A stretch of 64,000 nucleotides of DNA from Paludibacteraceae bacterium (GCA_031292565.1 JARLGW010000012.1:310001-374000); one strand, 5' to 3'; counted from the first letter of the stretch, positions 15,309 to 23,453 are shown. Notes: generated by a model from the letters alone, not told the origin. A program made the numbers and translations.

Positions 15309-16007
15309 TTAATGGAGCAACCCGTGGTCGGTAAAACTAAAGCAATCGTTTCCGGCAATTATAATATGATCGAGCACGGTAATTTCCACGGCATTGAAAG
15401 CGGTTTTCAGTTTGCGGGTGAGGCTGATGTCCTCTTTGCTAGCCTCTTTGTTGCCCGACGGGTGGTTGTGGCACAGCACCACGGCACTGGCTAGCTTGTC
15501 CAACGCCGTTTTGAGTATTATGCGTGTATCCACCACGGTTCCTCTTAGTCCGCCTTGGCTTATCCGTATTGGTTCTATCACTTTATTGCCATTGTTGAGT
15601 AGGAGTACCCAAAATTCTTCGTGATCCAGGTCTGACAGAATCGGATGAAATATTTCAAAGGCGTGTGTGCTGGAGGTAATCTTTTTCCGTTCCAAGGATT
15701 CGGCGTGTTTCCGCCGCCGCCCCAGTTCCAAGGCCGCTATAATGGTGATGGCTTTTGCTTCGCCTATGCCTTTGAAGTTGCTTATTAGGTCGTTAATGCT
15801 GCATTTTCCTAGTTCGTTCAAATTGTCGTTGCTTCTTTTTAATATGCGGCGGGAGAGCTCTACGGCGGTTTCCTCCACGTTGCCGGAGCCTATCAAGATG
15901 GCTAGCAATTCAGCATCGCTCAGGCTGGCAATGCCTTTTTGCATAAGTTTTTCGCGAGGTCGGTCTTCTTCCGCCCAATCGGTAATTGTTAAACGTTTTT
16001 GCTCCAT
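15309..16007 (-). CDS. radC: RadC family JAMM-domain protein
   Basis: This 232-residue protein has an N-terminal helix-hairpin-helix region (residues 1-110, including RPREKLMQKGI and FKGIGEAKAITIIAALELGRR, quoted in part). A C-terminal MPN/JAMM domain carries the zinc motif H-x-H-P-S-G-(x7)-D in LCHNHPSGNKEASKED. Despite its name, a direct DNA-repair role for RadC is not established; it may be a DNA-associated metalloprotease. Length is normal. It is followed by a terminator at 15248-15283. Confidence 0.93.
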   Translation of the reverse strand: MEQKRLTITDWAEEDRPREKLMQKGIASLSDAELLAILIGSGNVEETAVELSRRILKRSNDNLNELGKCSINDLISNFKGIGEAKAITIIAALELGRRRKHAESLERKKITSSTHAFEIFHPILSDLDHEEFWVLLLNNGNKVIEPIRISQGGLRGTVVDTRIILKTALDKLASAVVLCHNHPSGNKEASKEDISLTRKLKTAFNAVEITVLDHIIIAGNDCFSFTDHGLLH

Positions 16008-16083
16008 CTTTCCGTCAATACAAGTTTGACACGAATATACTGATATTTTTGAGCATTAAAAGGGGTTTGGGAGTATTGTATGC

Positions 16084-16116
16084 AAAAAAAGCCCTACTCG
16101 TATAGGAGTAGGGCTT
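16084..16116 (-). terminator. Intrinsic terminator after rpsT
   Basis: A perfect 11-bp stem (arms 16089-16099 and 16106-16116, core GCCCTACTC) with a 6-nt loop is followed on the minus strand by a run of seven T. It is 22 nt past the rpsT stop. Confidence 0.9.
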
Positions 16117-16138
16117 AACCTTTATTTTAAAGTAGGTG

Positions 16139-16393
16139 TTAAGCTAGTTTGTTGATGTGCTTAGCTAATTTTGATTTCAAATTAGCTGCTTTGTTTTTGT
16201 GGATAACATTAGTTTTAGCTAACTTGTCCAATATGGCACTAACCTTAGGAAGCATTTCTGCAGCTTCAGCTTTAACATGAATTGCACGTAAATTTCTTAC
16301 GGCGTTACGAGCTGTTTTTGCATAATATCTGTTGTGCAATTTTCTTTTTTCAGCTTGTCTAATTCTTTTGATAGACGATTTATGATTTGCCAT
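16139..16393 (-). CDS. rpsT: 30S ribosomal protein S20
   Basis: This 84-residue lysine- and arginine-rich protein starts [21 protein letters not shown], the diagnostic S20 N-terminus, and is helical throughout. S20 binds 16S rRNA early in assembly of the small subunit. It lies 43 nt downstream of tRNA-Glu on the same strand, and no separate promoter is obvious. The two may share the promoter at 16541-16571. A strong intrinsic terminator follows. Confidence 0.96.
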   Translation of the reverse strand: MANHKSSIKRIRQAEKRKLHNRYYAKTARNAVRNLRAIHVKAEAAEMLPKVSAILDKLAKTNVIHKNKAANLKSKLAKHINKLA

Positions 16394-16436
16394 CTTTAAT
16401 AATAATATTAAATTTCTTTTTCTACAATATTTTTAG

Positions 16437-16508
16437 TAGTCCATAGGAGAGTCGAACTCCTCTTTCCAGGATGAAAACCTGGCATCCTAACCGATAGATG
16501 AATGGACC
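16437..16508 (-). tRNA. tRNA-Glu (anticodon TTC)
   Basis: The 72-nt gene folds into a cloverleaf. The acceptor arms are GGTCCAT / ATGGACT (first pair G-U). The anticodon stem is CCAGG/CCTGG with loop TTTTCAT giving anticodon TTC, and the T arm is GAGGAGTTCGACTCTCC. The G-U first pair and discriminator A agree with other Bacteroidota tRNA-Glu genes as I remember them. CCA is not encoded. Confidence 0.95.
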
Positions 16509-16540
16509 ATTAGCTGGGCTTTATCCCTTTTTAGCGGCTG

Positions 16541-16571
16541 CAAAGATAGAATGCTTTTTTATATTTGCAAA
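16541..16571 (-). promoter_or_regulatory. Promoter for tRNA-Glu (and possibly rpsT)
   Basis: On the minus strand a -33 TTTG (16568-16571), 19-nt spacer and -7 TATCTTTG (16541-16548) fit the Bacteroidota consensus exactly. The tRNA starts 33 nt downstream. Confidence 0.7.
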
Positions 16572-16590
16572 ATATTTGGAAGAAAAAATG

Positions 16591-17001
16591 TTATTTTTCC
16601 ATTTCATTTAAGTGAAGTTCGATGGATCGGGATGAAATTTGGATTTCCCACACCGAAAGTCCGAGCGATATAACCAGTAATATAAGGGCTAATGCAAACA
16701 GGTAGGCAGCCAACGATTGTACCCCGACATAAATAACAAACATGGAGAGTACGCATAGAAATAAGCTGCTGGTACCGCATATCTGCATTCGGCGGGTGAG
16801 CTTTAGCCGTTTGCGTAGCGTTTCAATTTGGTCGGCAATGTTTTTATCTTGGTTTTGGTCGTAGCGGTCTTTTAGGTTACGTAGCACCTGAGTATAGGTT
16901 AGAAACCTGTTTGTATAGGCCAGCATAATCAGCGATATGGCCGAAAATAGTAGAGCCGGGGTGGCTAATGTCAGTTCGTTGTAATCAATATTGAGTGCCA
17001 T
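16591..17001 (-). CDS. DUF2721 membrane protein
   Basis: This 136-residue protein has three predicted transmembrane segments (about residues 12-32, 73-95 and 98-118). The N-terminal segment TPALLFSAISLIMLAYTNRFLTYTQVLR is the hallmark of the DUF2721 family (quoted as part of a longer match), and a basic cytoplasmic helix lies between the first and second segments. Function is unknown. It stands alone between tRNA-Glu and the divergent recO. Confidence 0.75.
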   Translation of the reverse strand: MALNIDYNELTLATPALLFSAISLIMLAYTNRFLTYTQVLRNLKDRYDQNQDKNIADQIETLRKRLKLTRRMQICGTSSLFLCVLSMFVIYVGVQSLAAYLFALALILLVISLGLSVWEIQISSRSIELHLNEMEK

Positions 17002-17085
17002 AATTTTTTTTTACAAAGGTAAAGTGTTTATAGAAGGTGGTGCAAATTAATTAGCGTTTATTCAAGATTATTAGAGGCTCTTTTG

Positions 17086-17093
17086 TAATTTTG
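17086..17093 (+). promoter_or_regulatory. -7 element TAATTTTG upstream of recO
   Basis: A perfect TAnnTTTG match lies 20 nt before the recO ATG, giving a short leader. No convincing -33 TTTG is seen. Confidence 0.45.
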
Positions 17094-17112
17094 TGCAAAT
17101 CAAAAAACGGAT

Positions 17113-17838
17113 ATGCAGCTAAAAACCAGTGCTATTGTTCTTCACTCGATTAAGTATTCGGACACGAGTTTGATACTACATACTTATACCGAAACCCATG
17201 GGCGAATGGCTTACGTGGTAACGGGTGTGAAAAGCAAAAAATCGGTGTTGCGTTCCTCCATGTTGATGCCACTTACCATTTTAGACCTGGAAACGGATTA
17301 TAACCCGAACAAAGACTTGCAACGGATAAAGGAGAGCCACATCGGGTATGCTTTTAAAAGCTTGCCTTTTGATCCTTCCAAAAACGCCTTGGCCATTTTT
17401 ATGGCGGAGATGCTTTACCGCTCGCTGAAAGAACCTCATACCGACCCTGAATTGTATGGCTTCTTGCATCAATCTATTTGCGCACTGGATGGTACACAGA
17501 GTGGCATTGGTAACTTCCATCTGTCGTTTTTAATCCAGTTCTCCCGGTTTATGGGCTTCGAGCCTCAGCATAGCACGTATGCCGATAATACTTGTTTTGA
17601 TTTGCAAAATGGAATTTTTATTCTCCATCAGCAGGCCTTGGGTTCTTATTTAAACAAAAATGATAGCCGTTTGTTTGCTGTCGTGTGTGGTTTAAATTAC
17701 CAGAATATGGCGGAATATACCTTTACCAAGGAGGAAAAAAAGCTGTTGTTGACCCATTTACTGTCGTATTACCAGATTCATTTACATCGGTTTTCGCACA
17801 TAAAATCGCTGGATATTTTGCATCAGTTGTTTGCATAA
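17113..17838 (+). CDS. recO: RecO, recombination mediator
   Basis: This 241-residue protein has the RecO N-terminal OB-fold pattern (KTSAIVLHSIKYSDTSLILHTYTETHG, in part, and MAYVVTGVKSKKS) and an all-helical C-terminal domain. RecO works with RecR and RecF to load RecA on SSB-coated single-stranded DNA. The zinc-finger cysteines found in some RecO proteins are absent, as is common in Bacteroidota. tRNA-Arg follows 56 nt downstream. Confidence 0.9.
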   Translation: MQLKTSAIVLHSIKYSDTSLILHTYTETHGRMAYVVTGVKSKKSVLRSSMLMPLTILDLETDYNPNKDLQRIKESHIGYAFKSLPFDPSKNALAIFMAEMLYRSLKEPHTDPELYGFLHQSICALDGTQSGIGNFHLSFLIQFSRFMGFEPQHSTYADNTCFDLQNGIFILHQQALGSYLNKNDSRLFAVVCGLNYQNMAEYTFTKEEKKLLLTHLLSYYQIHLHRFSHIKSLDILHQLFA

Positions 17839-17872
17839 AAAGAAAGAACCGCGTTATTTAGAAAAAAAGCTA

Positions 17873-17880
17873 TATTTTTG
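17873..17880 (+). promoter_or_regulatory. -7 element TATTTTTG before tRNA-Arg
   Basis: A perfect TAnnTTTG lies 14 nt upstream of the tRNA-Arg gene. The -33 half is not clear. Confidence 0.45.
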
Positions 17881-17894
17881 TGCTTTCATATACT

Positions 17895-17966
17895 GGTCCT
17901 GTAGTTCAATGGATAGAACGAAAGTTTCCTAAACTTTAGATCCGAGTTCGATTCTCGGCGGGATCA
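17895..17966 (+). tRNA. tRNA-Arg (anticodon CCT)
   Basis: The 72-nt cloverleaf has acceptor arms GGTCCTG / CGGGATC (with G-U pairs), anticodon stem AAAGT/ACTTT with loop TTCCTAA giving CCT (reads AGG), and T arm CCGAGTTCGATTCTCGG. The discriminator is A and CCA is not encoded. Its 3' end is only 15 nt from the end of the AT-rich ParB-like/methyltransferase module. Such tRNA genes are common integration sites, but no repeated copy of the tRNA 3' end was found. Confidence 0.95.
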
Positions 17967-17981
17967 CAAACGATGAAGAAT

Positions 17982-18845
17982 TCAAGGTAAAATGATAGGA
18001 GATTTAAGAGCGTCAATAGAATTTGTAAAGCATAATTGTTTGGAAAAAATTAGTACTTCATCTCCGATTCTATTAGATGCACATTGAGAAAGTTGATATA
18101 CAACTTTTTTGTTGGCAGAATATAAGTTTAAAATAAATTCATTATTGTCATAAGAAATCATCCATTTTTTTCGTAGTTTTTGTATATGATTTGATAACTT
18201 TTCATGGTCTTCTTTAAGATAAAAATTCATATATAAATCAGCACCTTTTTGATAATATGGTGGATCTAGATATATAAATATATCTTTCTTTTTCCTATTT
18301 ATAGTATCAATAAATTTTAGACCATCGTAATTTGAAATAGATATTCGATGTCTTAGTGTTGCTATTCGTTGTATCCTATGTATCAGGTCATCTTTATTGA
18401 ATCTTACATCAATTTTATATTTGCCTTTTTGAGCATATCCTCCAATTATTCCCCCCTTAATAACACCTGAAATATTTGTTCTGTTAAGAAAAAACGTTGA
18501 TTTGGCTAATTCAAAAGAGTCGACTAAAAGTAAATTGTTTTGAATTTCTTTGTACTTCATCCAATTTTCTATAGTTACGTCAACATCTGCAATCCAGTCG
18601 CAAAACATATCTGGAAATTTTATTATATTATCCCAAAAAGCATATATTGATGGGTCTAAATCATTTATATAGATATGATCAACATATTCTTCAAACAATA
18701 GCCTTAAAGCTAAACCAGCTCCCCCTGCATAAGGTTCAGCGTATCCAATGCCAATTAATCCATTCTCATAAAAGAATTTTGATACAAAAGGGAAAATACA
18801 GTTTTTACCACCAGGGTATCTTAAAGGAGAATAATGTTTAGTCAT
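17982..18845 (-). CDS. D12-class DNA adenine N6-methyltransferase
   Basis: This 287-residue protein is a Dam/M.DpnII-like (D12 class) adenine methyltransferase. The N-terminus PLRYPGGK is typical. The AdoMet motif I is AEPYAGGAG at residues 36-44, and the catalytic motif IV is DPPY at 194-197. It has no restriction endonuclease beside it. Its ATG overlaps the stop of the ParB-like gene by 8 nt, so the pair is translationally coupled. The gene is clearly more AT-rich than its neighbours and sits against the 3' end of tRNA-Arg, suggesting recent acquisition. The target sequence cannot be predicted. Confidence 0.9.
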   Translation of the reverse strand: MTKHYSPLRYPGGKNCIFPFVSKFFYENGLIGIGYAEPYAGGAGLALRLLFEEYVDHIYINDLDPSIYAFWDNIIKFPDMFCDWIADVDVTIENWMKYKEIQNNLLLVDSFELAKSTFFLNRTNISGVIKGGIIGGYAQKGKYKIDVRFNKDDLIHRIQRIATLRHRISISNYDGLKFIDTINRKKKDIFIYLDPPYYQKGADLYMNFYLKEDHEKLSNHIQKLRKKWMISYDNNEFILNLYSANKKVVYQLSQCASNRIGDEVLIFSKQLCFTNSIDALKSPIILP

Positions 18846-20091
18846 TTTTTTTATGAGTTATTGATAAGATTGCTCCTAAAATCAATGATATTGCTATAGT
18901 TTGCTCATATATTTTTCCAGCAGCATAATCGTGTGCGCCGGTATTAAGGAGTTGAATAAGACTTTTTTCATTTACATTTATTACCGACAATAATGTCTTT
19001 TCCTCTTGAGATAAATTCTTTTTTGCAGCTTCGAAATTTTTGGCGATATATTGACTCAGCCCTAGATTATTATCTTTTGCGGCTGATTCACTTAGCAATC
19101 TTAATGACATTCTTATTATTGCAGGGAATGAATTTGAAAGACTACTTTTGTTTGAGCAGTAGTAAGCATTTAAAGCAGATATATCTCTATATAAATTATT
19201 AACGTCTCCTGCTTTTAGGTACAAATCATTTCCAAAAAAAGCTATTTTATTTGAATTATCAATACGTCTAGTTTTTCTTACTTGTTTCGACCCATCATTT
19301 TCTGCCTCAAATTTATTTTCAGAAATGTTAACTTTAGTATAAGCGTTGTTATTCTTTGAATCTATTAGATTACGAACTCTAGTGTCTAATGAATTAATAA
19401 CTTCACCTCGATTATTCCTAGTTGATAATGTTTTGTTCTCAATTTTTTCAGTTAAATCTTTTAAAATTATTAAAATTTCTTTATTACTATGTTTTGATAA
19501 GAGCTCTCCATCTTTAAAAGAGAAACCTAACGTCTCAAGATTCTTTTCGTTTAATATTTCTTCTTTTACAAATCTTTGGTTCATTGAAGTATTAGAACTA
19601 ATAAAACCTCCTGTATTTTCTTCAAATAAGAGAAAATTACTTTTTTTCTCGCCCATAAACTTATGTAAAAAAATATCTCGTTCTAATGGATCCCAAGAAC
19701 CAGAATCTGCATGCTTTCTATAAACGTTTTTTAAAGCGACATCTTTAGAGCAAACATTGCATGGTATAGTATTAGGAATATCAGGAATATCTATCATTTT
19801 TTGGTTATTGAGAGATACTAGGTTATGTTTTATTTTTCCAAGAATTATTCTTCTATTTCCATCGTAAACGATAGGTTTGTTACCATGATATACAACCGTA
19901 GGAAGTTCACTAAAGTCATAGAATTCCCCCATTTCTTTTGCTAATTTTTGTAAAGTCCATTTAGTTTTCTTGTCTAAGATAGCTCTATCAACTACATCTT
20001 GATCTGATGCGTTTTCATCAATAGGATCTCTAGGATTTTCTGTCCATAAAACTAGATCGGTTAAATTAATGTTTTCAATTTTCTGACTCAT
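18838..20091 (-). CDS. ParB-like N-terminal domain protein with HEPN-like C-terminus
   Basis: This 417-residue protein begins with a ParB/Srx-like domain: INLTDLVLWTENPRDPI at 8-24, then ELPTVVYHGNKPIVYDGNRR at 62-81. The DGNRR block corresponds to the catalytic or nucleotide-binding GxRR-type motif. A CNVC pair at 111-114 may bind metal. The middle (about 200-280) is lysine- and asparagine-rich and probably flexible. The last 120 residues are helical and contain LLNTGAHDYAAGKIYEQT, which resembles HEPN-like C-terminal domains; this is inference. It is not the chromosomal ParB, because it lacks the expected neighbours and HTH. It has its own promoter and is coupled to the methyltransferase. 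Confidence 0.7.
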   Translation of the reverse strand: MSQKIENINLTDLVLWTENPRDPIDENASDQDVVDRAILDKKTKWTLQKLAKEMGEFYDFSELPTVVYHGNKPIVYDGNRRIILGKIKHNLVSLNNQKMIDIPDIPNTIPCNVCSKDVALKNVYRKHADSGSWDPLERDIFLHKFMGEKKSNFLLFEENTGGFISSNTSMNQRFVKEEILNEKNLETLGFSFKDGELLSKHSNKEILIILKDLTEKIENKTLSTRNNRGEVINSLDTRVRNLIDSKNNNAYTKVNISENKFEAENDGSKQVRKTRRIDNSNKIAFFGNDLYLKAGDVNNLYRDISALNAYYCSNKSSLSNSFPAIIRMSLRLLSESAAKDNNLGLSQYIAKNFEAAKKNLSQEEKTLLSVINVNEKSLIQLLNTGAHDYAAGKIYEQTIAISLILGAILSITHKKND

Positions 20092-20105
20092 TAGGATTTT
20101 TTTTA

Positions 20106-20136
20106 CAAAGTTAAGAAGATTACTTATGCTTTCAAA
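20106..20136 (-). promoter_or_regulatory. Promoter of the ParB-like/methyltransferase operon
   Basis: On the minus strand a -33 TTTG (20133-20136), a 19-nt spacer and a -7 TAACTTTG (20106-20113) match the Bacteroidota consensus. Transcription would start only about 8 nt before the ATG. A second -7-like TATATTTG overlaps at 20133-20140. Confidence 0.6.
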
Positions 20137-20463
20137 TATAAATTAAACAGTAATTTGTGCCTAAATCAATCTACAAATATAAAACAAATTGATTAATCTT
20201 GCAATTGTATCGATAGGGTATAATCTTGTACATGAAATAAATGAATTACAATTCTGCAACGGGTTGAACCCTGAACCTGTTAAAAATAACCTCTTTTTTA
20301 GGGGTGTTTTTTTTAGGGGGTAAAAAATAACACGAAATATTTGCGAAACTCTTTTCGCCGTGCCTTCTTTGTGTTTGTACATCACTTATTTTTAGTTGTT
20401 TACATTTATTTTCAGGGTGTTTTTGTTTGTTCTTCAGGGCTCTTCTTTTTTCCTTTTTTATCG

Positions 20464-20525
20464 TTTTCAGGGTAGTTTGGGGGTAATTTCCTGGGTAGTT
20501 TTCAGGGTAAAAACTACCCTGAAAA
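20464..20525. repeat. Perfect 15-bp inverted repeat with extra internal copy
   Basis: TTTTCAGGGTAGTTT (20464-20478) is exactly complementary to 20511-20525. A further copy, TTTTCAGGGTA (20499-20509), can form a tight hairpin with the right arm, and one more copy starts at 20409. On the minus strand these read as tandem ACTACCCTGAAAA units. Confidence 0.6.
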
Positions 20526-20800
20526 AGTAACCCTCGCTGACGCGGTTTTGCAAACCATGCTACCATAAACTCAACATTATATACAGGCACAATTTGCAAA
20601 ATTGCGCCAGCAAGTTTCATCGTCATCACCCTTCAAAGATACAATTGTAGCAATCAATTTGTTTGTCAGTAAAGTGACAAAAACAGCAGGAGTGAAAAAA
20701 TGAACTGGTGAGTAAATAGCATGCGTTCAATATATTTCATTTCCCAAAAAAGGTTGAGCTTTTAGCAATGACGATGCAGGGGAACTGCATTTATTCGAAA

Positions 20801-20836
20801 CCGGACTTCCGGTGACTGAGCGGAGCCGAAGTCACC
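20801..20836. repeat. Intergenic palindromic element
   Basis: Two adjoining stem-loops are present: CCGGA/TCCGG (20801-20812) and GGTGACT (20811-20817) / AGTCACC (20830-20836) around GAGCGGAGCCGA. The GTGACTGAGCGnAGnCGAAGTCAC type is familiar as a dispersed intergenic repeat in several bacterial genomes. Function is unknown. Confidence 0.5.
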
Positions 20837-20984
20837 CCAAATACTTATTTCTAGTTTCAAACAGGTTACGTTGATATTACTTTTTTCTCTTCTCCAACCT
20901 CTTTATAATAGCCTCTTTTCATCTAATTTAACGTTTCTAATCTCGCTCTAATCTGTTTCTAAGTTCAGCTTAAAGAAGGGCTTG

Positions 20985-20992
20985 TAGCTTTG
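20985..20992 (+). promoter_or_regulatory. -7 element TAGCTTTG upstream of the czc-like operon
   Basis: A perfect TAnnTTTG lies 32 nt before the TolC-like ATG. No clear -33 TTTG is present, which would fit activation by the response regulator encoded at the end of the operon. Confidence 0.45.
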
Positions 20993-21024
20993 TACCGATT
21001 TTGAATTAATAAAATAATTTCGGT

Positions 21025-22314
21025 ATGCTATCCAAAAAGCTATTTATTCCTGTTGCCTTTTTGTTGTTGAGCTCCGCTACTTATTGTCAGGAGATTTTTA
21101 AGGATACGCTTAAAATTTCTTCTACCCAGGCGGAGAATACTTTTATAAAGCAAAACTTACTACTCCTTTCGGAGAAATTCAACGTGGATGCGGCTAAAGC
21201 GCAGACTCTTCAAGCAAAACTCTTTAATAACCCAACCATCCAAATAAATCAGGGTGCTATTAATCCGGAGTATAAAACGAATGGAGGAAAGCACTATTTC
21301 GACATGACAAGCACTGGCGAAACCAGTGTACAAATTCAAAAGCTCTTCCTGTTGGCCGGAAAACGCAATAAGCAAATTAAAATGGCTGAACTTTCCGCCA
21401 ACAAGGAAGAACAGAATTATTTCAACTTAATCCGCACACTTAAATATTCTCTTCGCGGTGGATTTTACAACATCTATTATTTAGAGCAAATAATTAAGGT
21501 ATATGACAAGGAAATTGCTTCCTTGAATAAGGTGGTGAACGTTTTTCAATCGCAATATGAAAAAGGATACGTTTCCAAGAAGGAGTTGCTTCGGATAGAA
21601 TCTACCCTGTTTACCTTGGAAAGTGAGAAATTAGGATTTTCTACTCAATTGGTTGGCAGCCTTACTGATTTCAACGTGCTGATGCATACCTCTAGTGTTT
21701 ATTATGTGCCCCAACCGGACACCGTGGCATTGGCACAGGTATCCATTAGCAAGTTGAACCTTCAGAGCCTTGTGGACACGGCTATTCAAGGTCGTTATGA
21801 CCTGAAAATGGCGAAGTACGATTTGTCTGCCAATCAGGCCAACCTGTCCTATCAAAGAGCACTGTCCATACCCGATGTTACTTTGTCAGCCGGTTGGGAT
21901 AAAAATGGCGGCTACGTGCACGATTATAGTTTTATCGGGTTGCAATTTGATTTACCTGTATTTAACCGCAATCAAGGAAACATTAAATCGGCTAAGCTCA
22001 ACGTGGAAAGCAGCCGCTATAAAGTTCAAAGTGCCGAGGAGCAGGTAAGAGCCGATGTTATGCAGGCCTACGCCGGTGCGTATGAAACCGATAAGGTGTA
22101 CCGGAGGTTCGACACCAAGTTTATGTCCGATTTGGAAGGCTTAAACGGAGAGATGATGAAAAACTATTTGAAAAAGAATATAAGCTTGATAGAGTTTCTA
22201 GATTACTATGATGCTTACAAGCAAAATGCCGTGCAGCTGAACAACCTGCTTTACAACCGGGCAAATTCTTTTGAAACAATTAATTATTCCGTGGGGAAAG
22301 ATGTCGTTAAATAA
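21025..22314 (+). CDS. TolC/CzcC-family outer-membrane efflux protein
   Basis: This 429-residue protein has a signal peptide (about 1-21, ending TYCQ). Two long coiled-coil repeats follow, rich in L, A, Q and N at heptad spacing, typical of outer-membrane efflux proteins. It forms the outer-membrane channel of the tripartite pump whose adaptor and CzcA-type permease follow directly (26 nt and 24 nt gaps). The set plus two-component genes at 26.6-28.7 kb gives the czcCBA-RS-like order. The metal is not predictable. Confidence 0.88.
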   Translation: MLSKKLFIPVAFLLLSSATYCQEIFKDTLKISSTQAENTFIKQNLLLLSEKFNVDAAKAQTLQAKLFNNPTIQINQGAINPEYKTNGGKHYFDMTSTGETSVQIQKLFLLAGKRNKQIKMAELSANKEEQNYFNLIRTLKYSLRGGFYNIYYLEQIIKVYDKEIASLNKVVNVFQSQYEKGYVSKKELLRIESTLFTLESEKLGFSTQLVGSLTDFNVLMHTSSVYYVPQPDTVALAQVSISKLNLQSLVDTAIQGRYDLKMAKYDLSANQANLSYQRALSIPDVTLSAGWDKNGGYVHDYSFIGLQFDLPVFNRNQGNIKSAKLNVESSRYKVQSAEEQVRADVMQAYAGAYETDKVYRRFDTKFMSDLEGLNGEMMKNYLKKNISLIEFLDYYDAYKQNAVQLNNLLYNRANSFETINYSVGKDVVK

Positions 22315-22340
22315 AAAAATAATAAGCTAAAAAAATAGAT

Positions 22341-23429
22341 ATGAAGAATGTTTTGTTGATTATCGCCACTCTTTTTTTACTAACCAATTGTACTCAGAAA
22401 AAAGAGAATACAGCTAAAAGTAATGCTTCGCATTTTTGCATTCCTGACAGTCTGATGAGTCAGGTAAAAACTGAAGATGCCTCTTTACAGCAGGTTTATA
22501 GCGACTTGAAACTTACCGGGCAGGTTACTTTCGATCAGGACAAAGTGGTGCACATCTACCCTATGGTAAGCGGTATTGTAGAAGAGGTGAAAGTTACGCT
22601 AGGCACTTTTGTGAAAAAAGGGCAGGTGCTTGCCGTGATAAGAAGTTCGGAAGTGGCCAACACGCAAAATGATTTGATTAGTGCAAGATCGAATCTGGCT
22701 ATTGCTCAAAAAAATTATGAAGCGAATGCCGATATGTACAAAAGCGGAATCCTTTCAGAACGTGAATTTTTAACATCGCAAAAAGAATTAGAAAAAGCCA
22801 AATCGGAAGTATCACGTGTACGTACCGCATCGTCTATTTACGGGGGTTCGGGTAGTGGTATGAAATACGTGGTTAGAGCCCCCATATCCGGTTTTGTGGT
22901 GGAGAAATTTGTGAATGCCAATATGCAAATTCGCCCGGATAACAGTACTAACCTGTTTACCATATCCGACCTTAAAAAGGTTTGGGTGGTGGCCAATGTG
23001 TATGAATCGGATATTGCCACGGTGAGGGAAAACGAAACGGCGGAAGTAACAACGTTGTCATATCCCGACAAAAGATTTCAGGGGCATATAGATAAAATCT
23101 ATGATATGCTCGATCCTGACACGAAAACCATGAAGGTGAAAATTCAGCTTGATAACCCCGGTTATTTATTGAAACCCGAAATGTTTGCCACCGCCTTGCT
23201 ACATCATACCTCTTCGGACAAAATGCTGGCAATACCGGCCAATGCCGTTATTTTTGACAAGAATCAGTATTGGGTATTGGTTTATCACAACCGATGCAAT
23301 ATAGAAATCAGAAAAGTGGATATTGCCTCGTCCAATTCCGAAACCTCCTATATCCATTCGGGTGTGAAGGATGGCGAAAAGGTGGTTACCAATAACCAGT
23401 TGCTTATATATAATGCTATTAGCCAATAA
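22341..23429 (+). CDS. RND periplasmic adaptor lipoprotein, CzcB/CusB-like
   Basis: This 362-residue membrane-fusion protein starts with a lipoprotein signal (LLTNC, lipid-modified Cys17). It contains the lipoyl/barrel-sandwich halves (HIYPMVSGIVEEVKVTLGTFVKKGQVLAVI and YVVRAPISGFVVEKFV, each in part) flanking a short alpha-hairpin. A beta-barrel and a membrane-proximal domain complete it. It bridges the CzcA-type permease and the TolC-like channel. No His/Met-rich N-terminal metal tail like that of CusB or some CzcB proteins is seen. Confidence 0.88.
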   Translation: MKNVLLIIATLFLLTNCTQKKENTAKSNASHFCIPDSLMSQVKTEDASLQQVYSDLKLTGQVTFDQDKVVHIYPMVSGIVEEVKVTLGTFVKKGQVLAVIRSSEVANTQNDLISARSNLAIAQKNYEANADMYKSGILSEREFLTSQKELEKAKSEVSRVRTASSIYGGSGSGMKYVVRAPISGFVVEKFVNANMQIRPDNSTNLFTISDLKKVWVVANVYESDIATVRENETAEVTTLSYPDKRFQGHIDKIYDMLDPDTKTMKVKIQLDNPGYLLKPEMFATALLHHTSSDKMLAIPANAVIFDKNQYWVLVYHNRCNIEIRKVDIASSNSETSYIHSGVKDGEKVVTNNQLLIYNAISQ

Positions 23430-23453
23430 AACAAATACTAATTTTTGGTTCAA

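Larger units (their letters stand above)
20141..20984. other. Gene-free stretch with several repeat motifs
   Basis: No believable gene lies here. A 127-codon open frame on the minus strand (20246-20629) has skewed, low-complexity composition and is driven by repeats. Visible structures are four plus-strand or inverted copies of TTTTCAGGGT (20409, 20464, 20499 and inverted 20516) and a TGACT/AGTCA stem-loop at 20801-20836. It may be a scar of mobile DNA at the outer edge of the methyltransferase island. Confidence 0.5.

Noticed and set aside
18838-20091. Chromosome-partitioning ParB
   Set aside because: It lacks ParA, parS-like sites and the central HTH of partition ParB; only the N-terminal domain is ParB-like.
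20246-20629. 127-codon minus-strand open frame in the gap beside the ParB-like gene
   Set aside because: Composition is driven by the CAGGGT/ACCCTGAAAA repeats and A-rich stretches, there is no domain-like pattern and no promoter or coupling, so it is treated as non-coding or decayed.
17895-20991. Integrative element with attachment repeats at tRNA-Arg
   Set aside because: No integrase gene and no second copy of the tRNA 3' end was found, so only an island-like insertion is suggested, not a defined mobile element.
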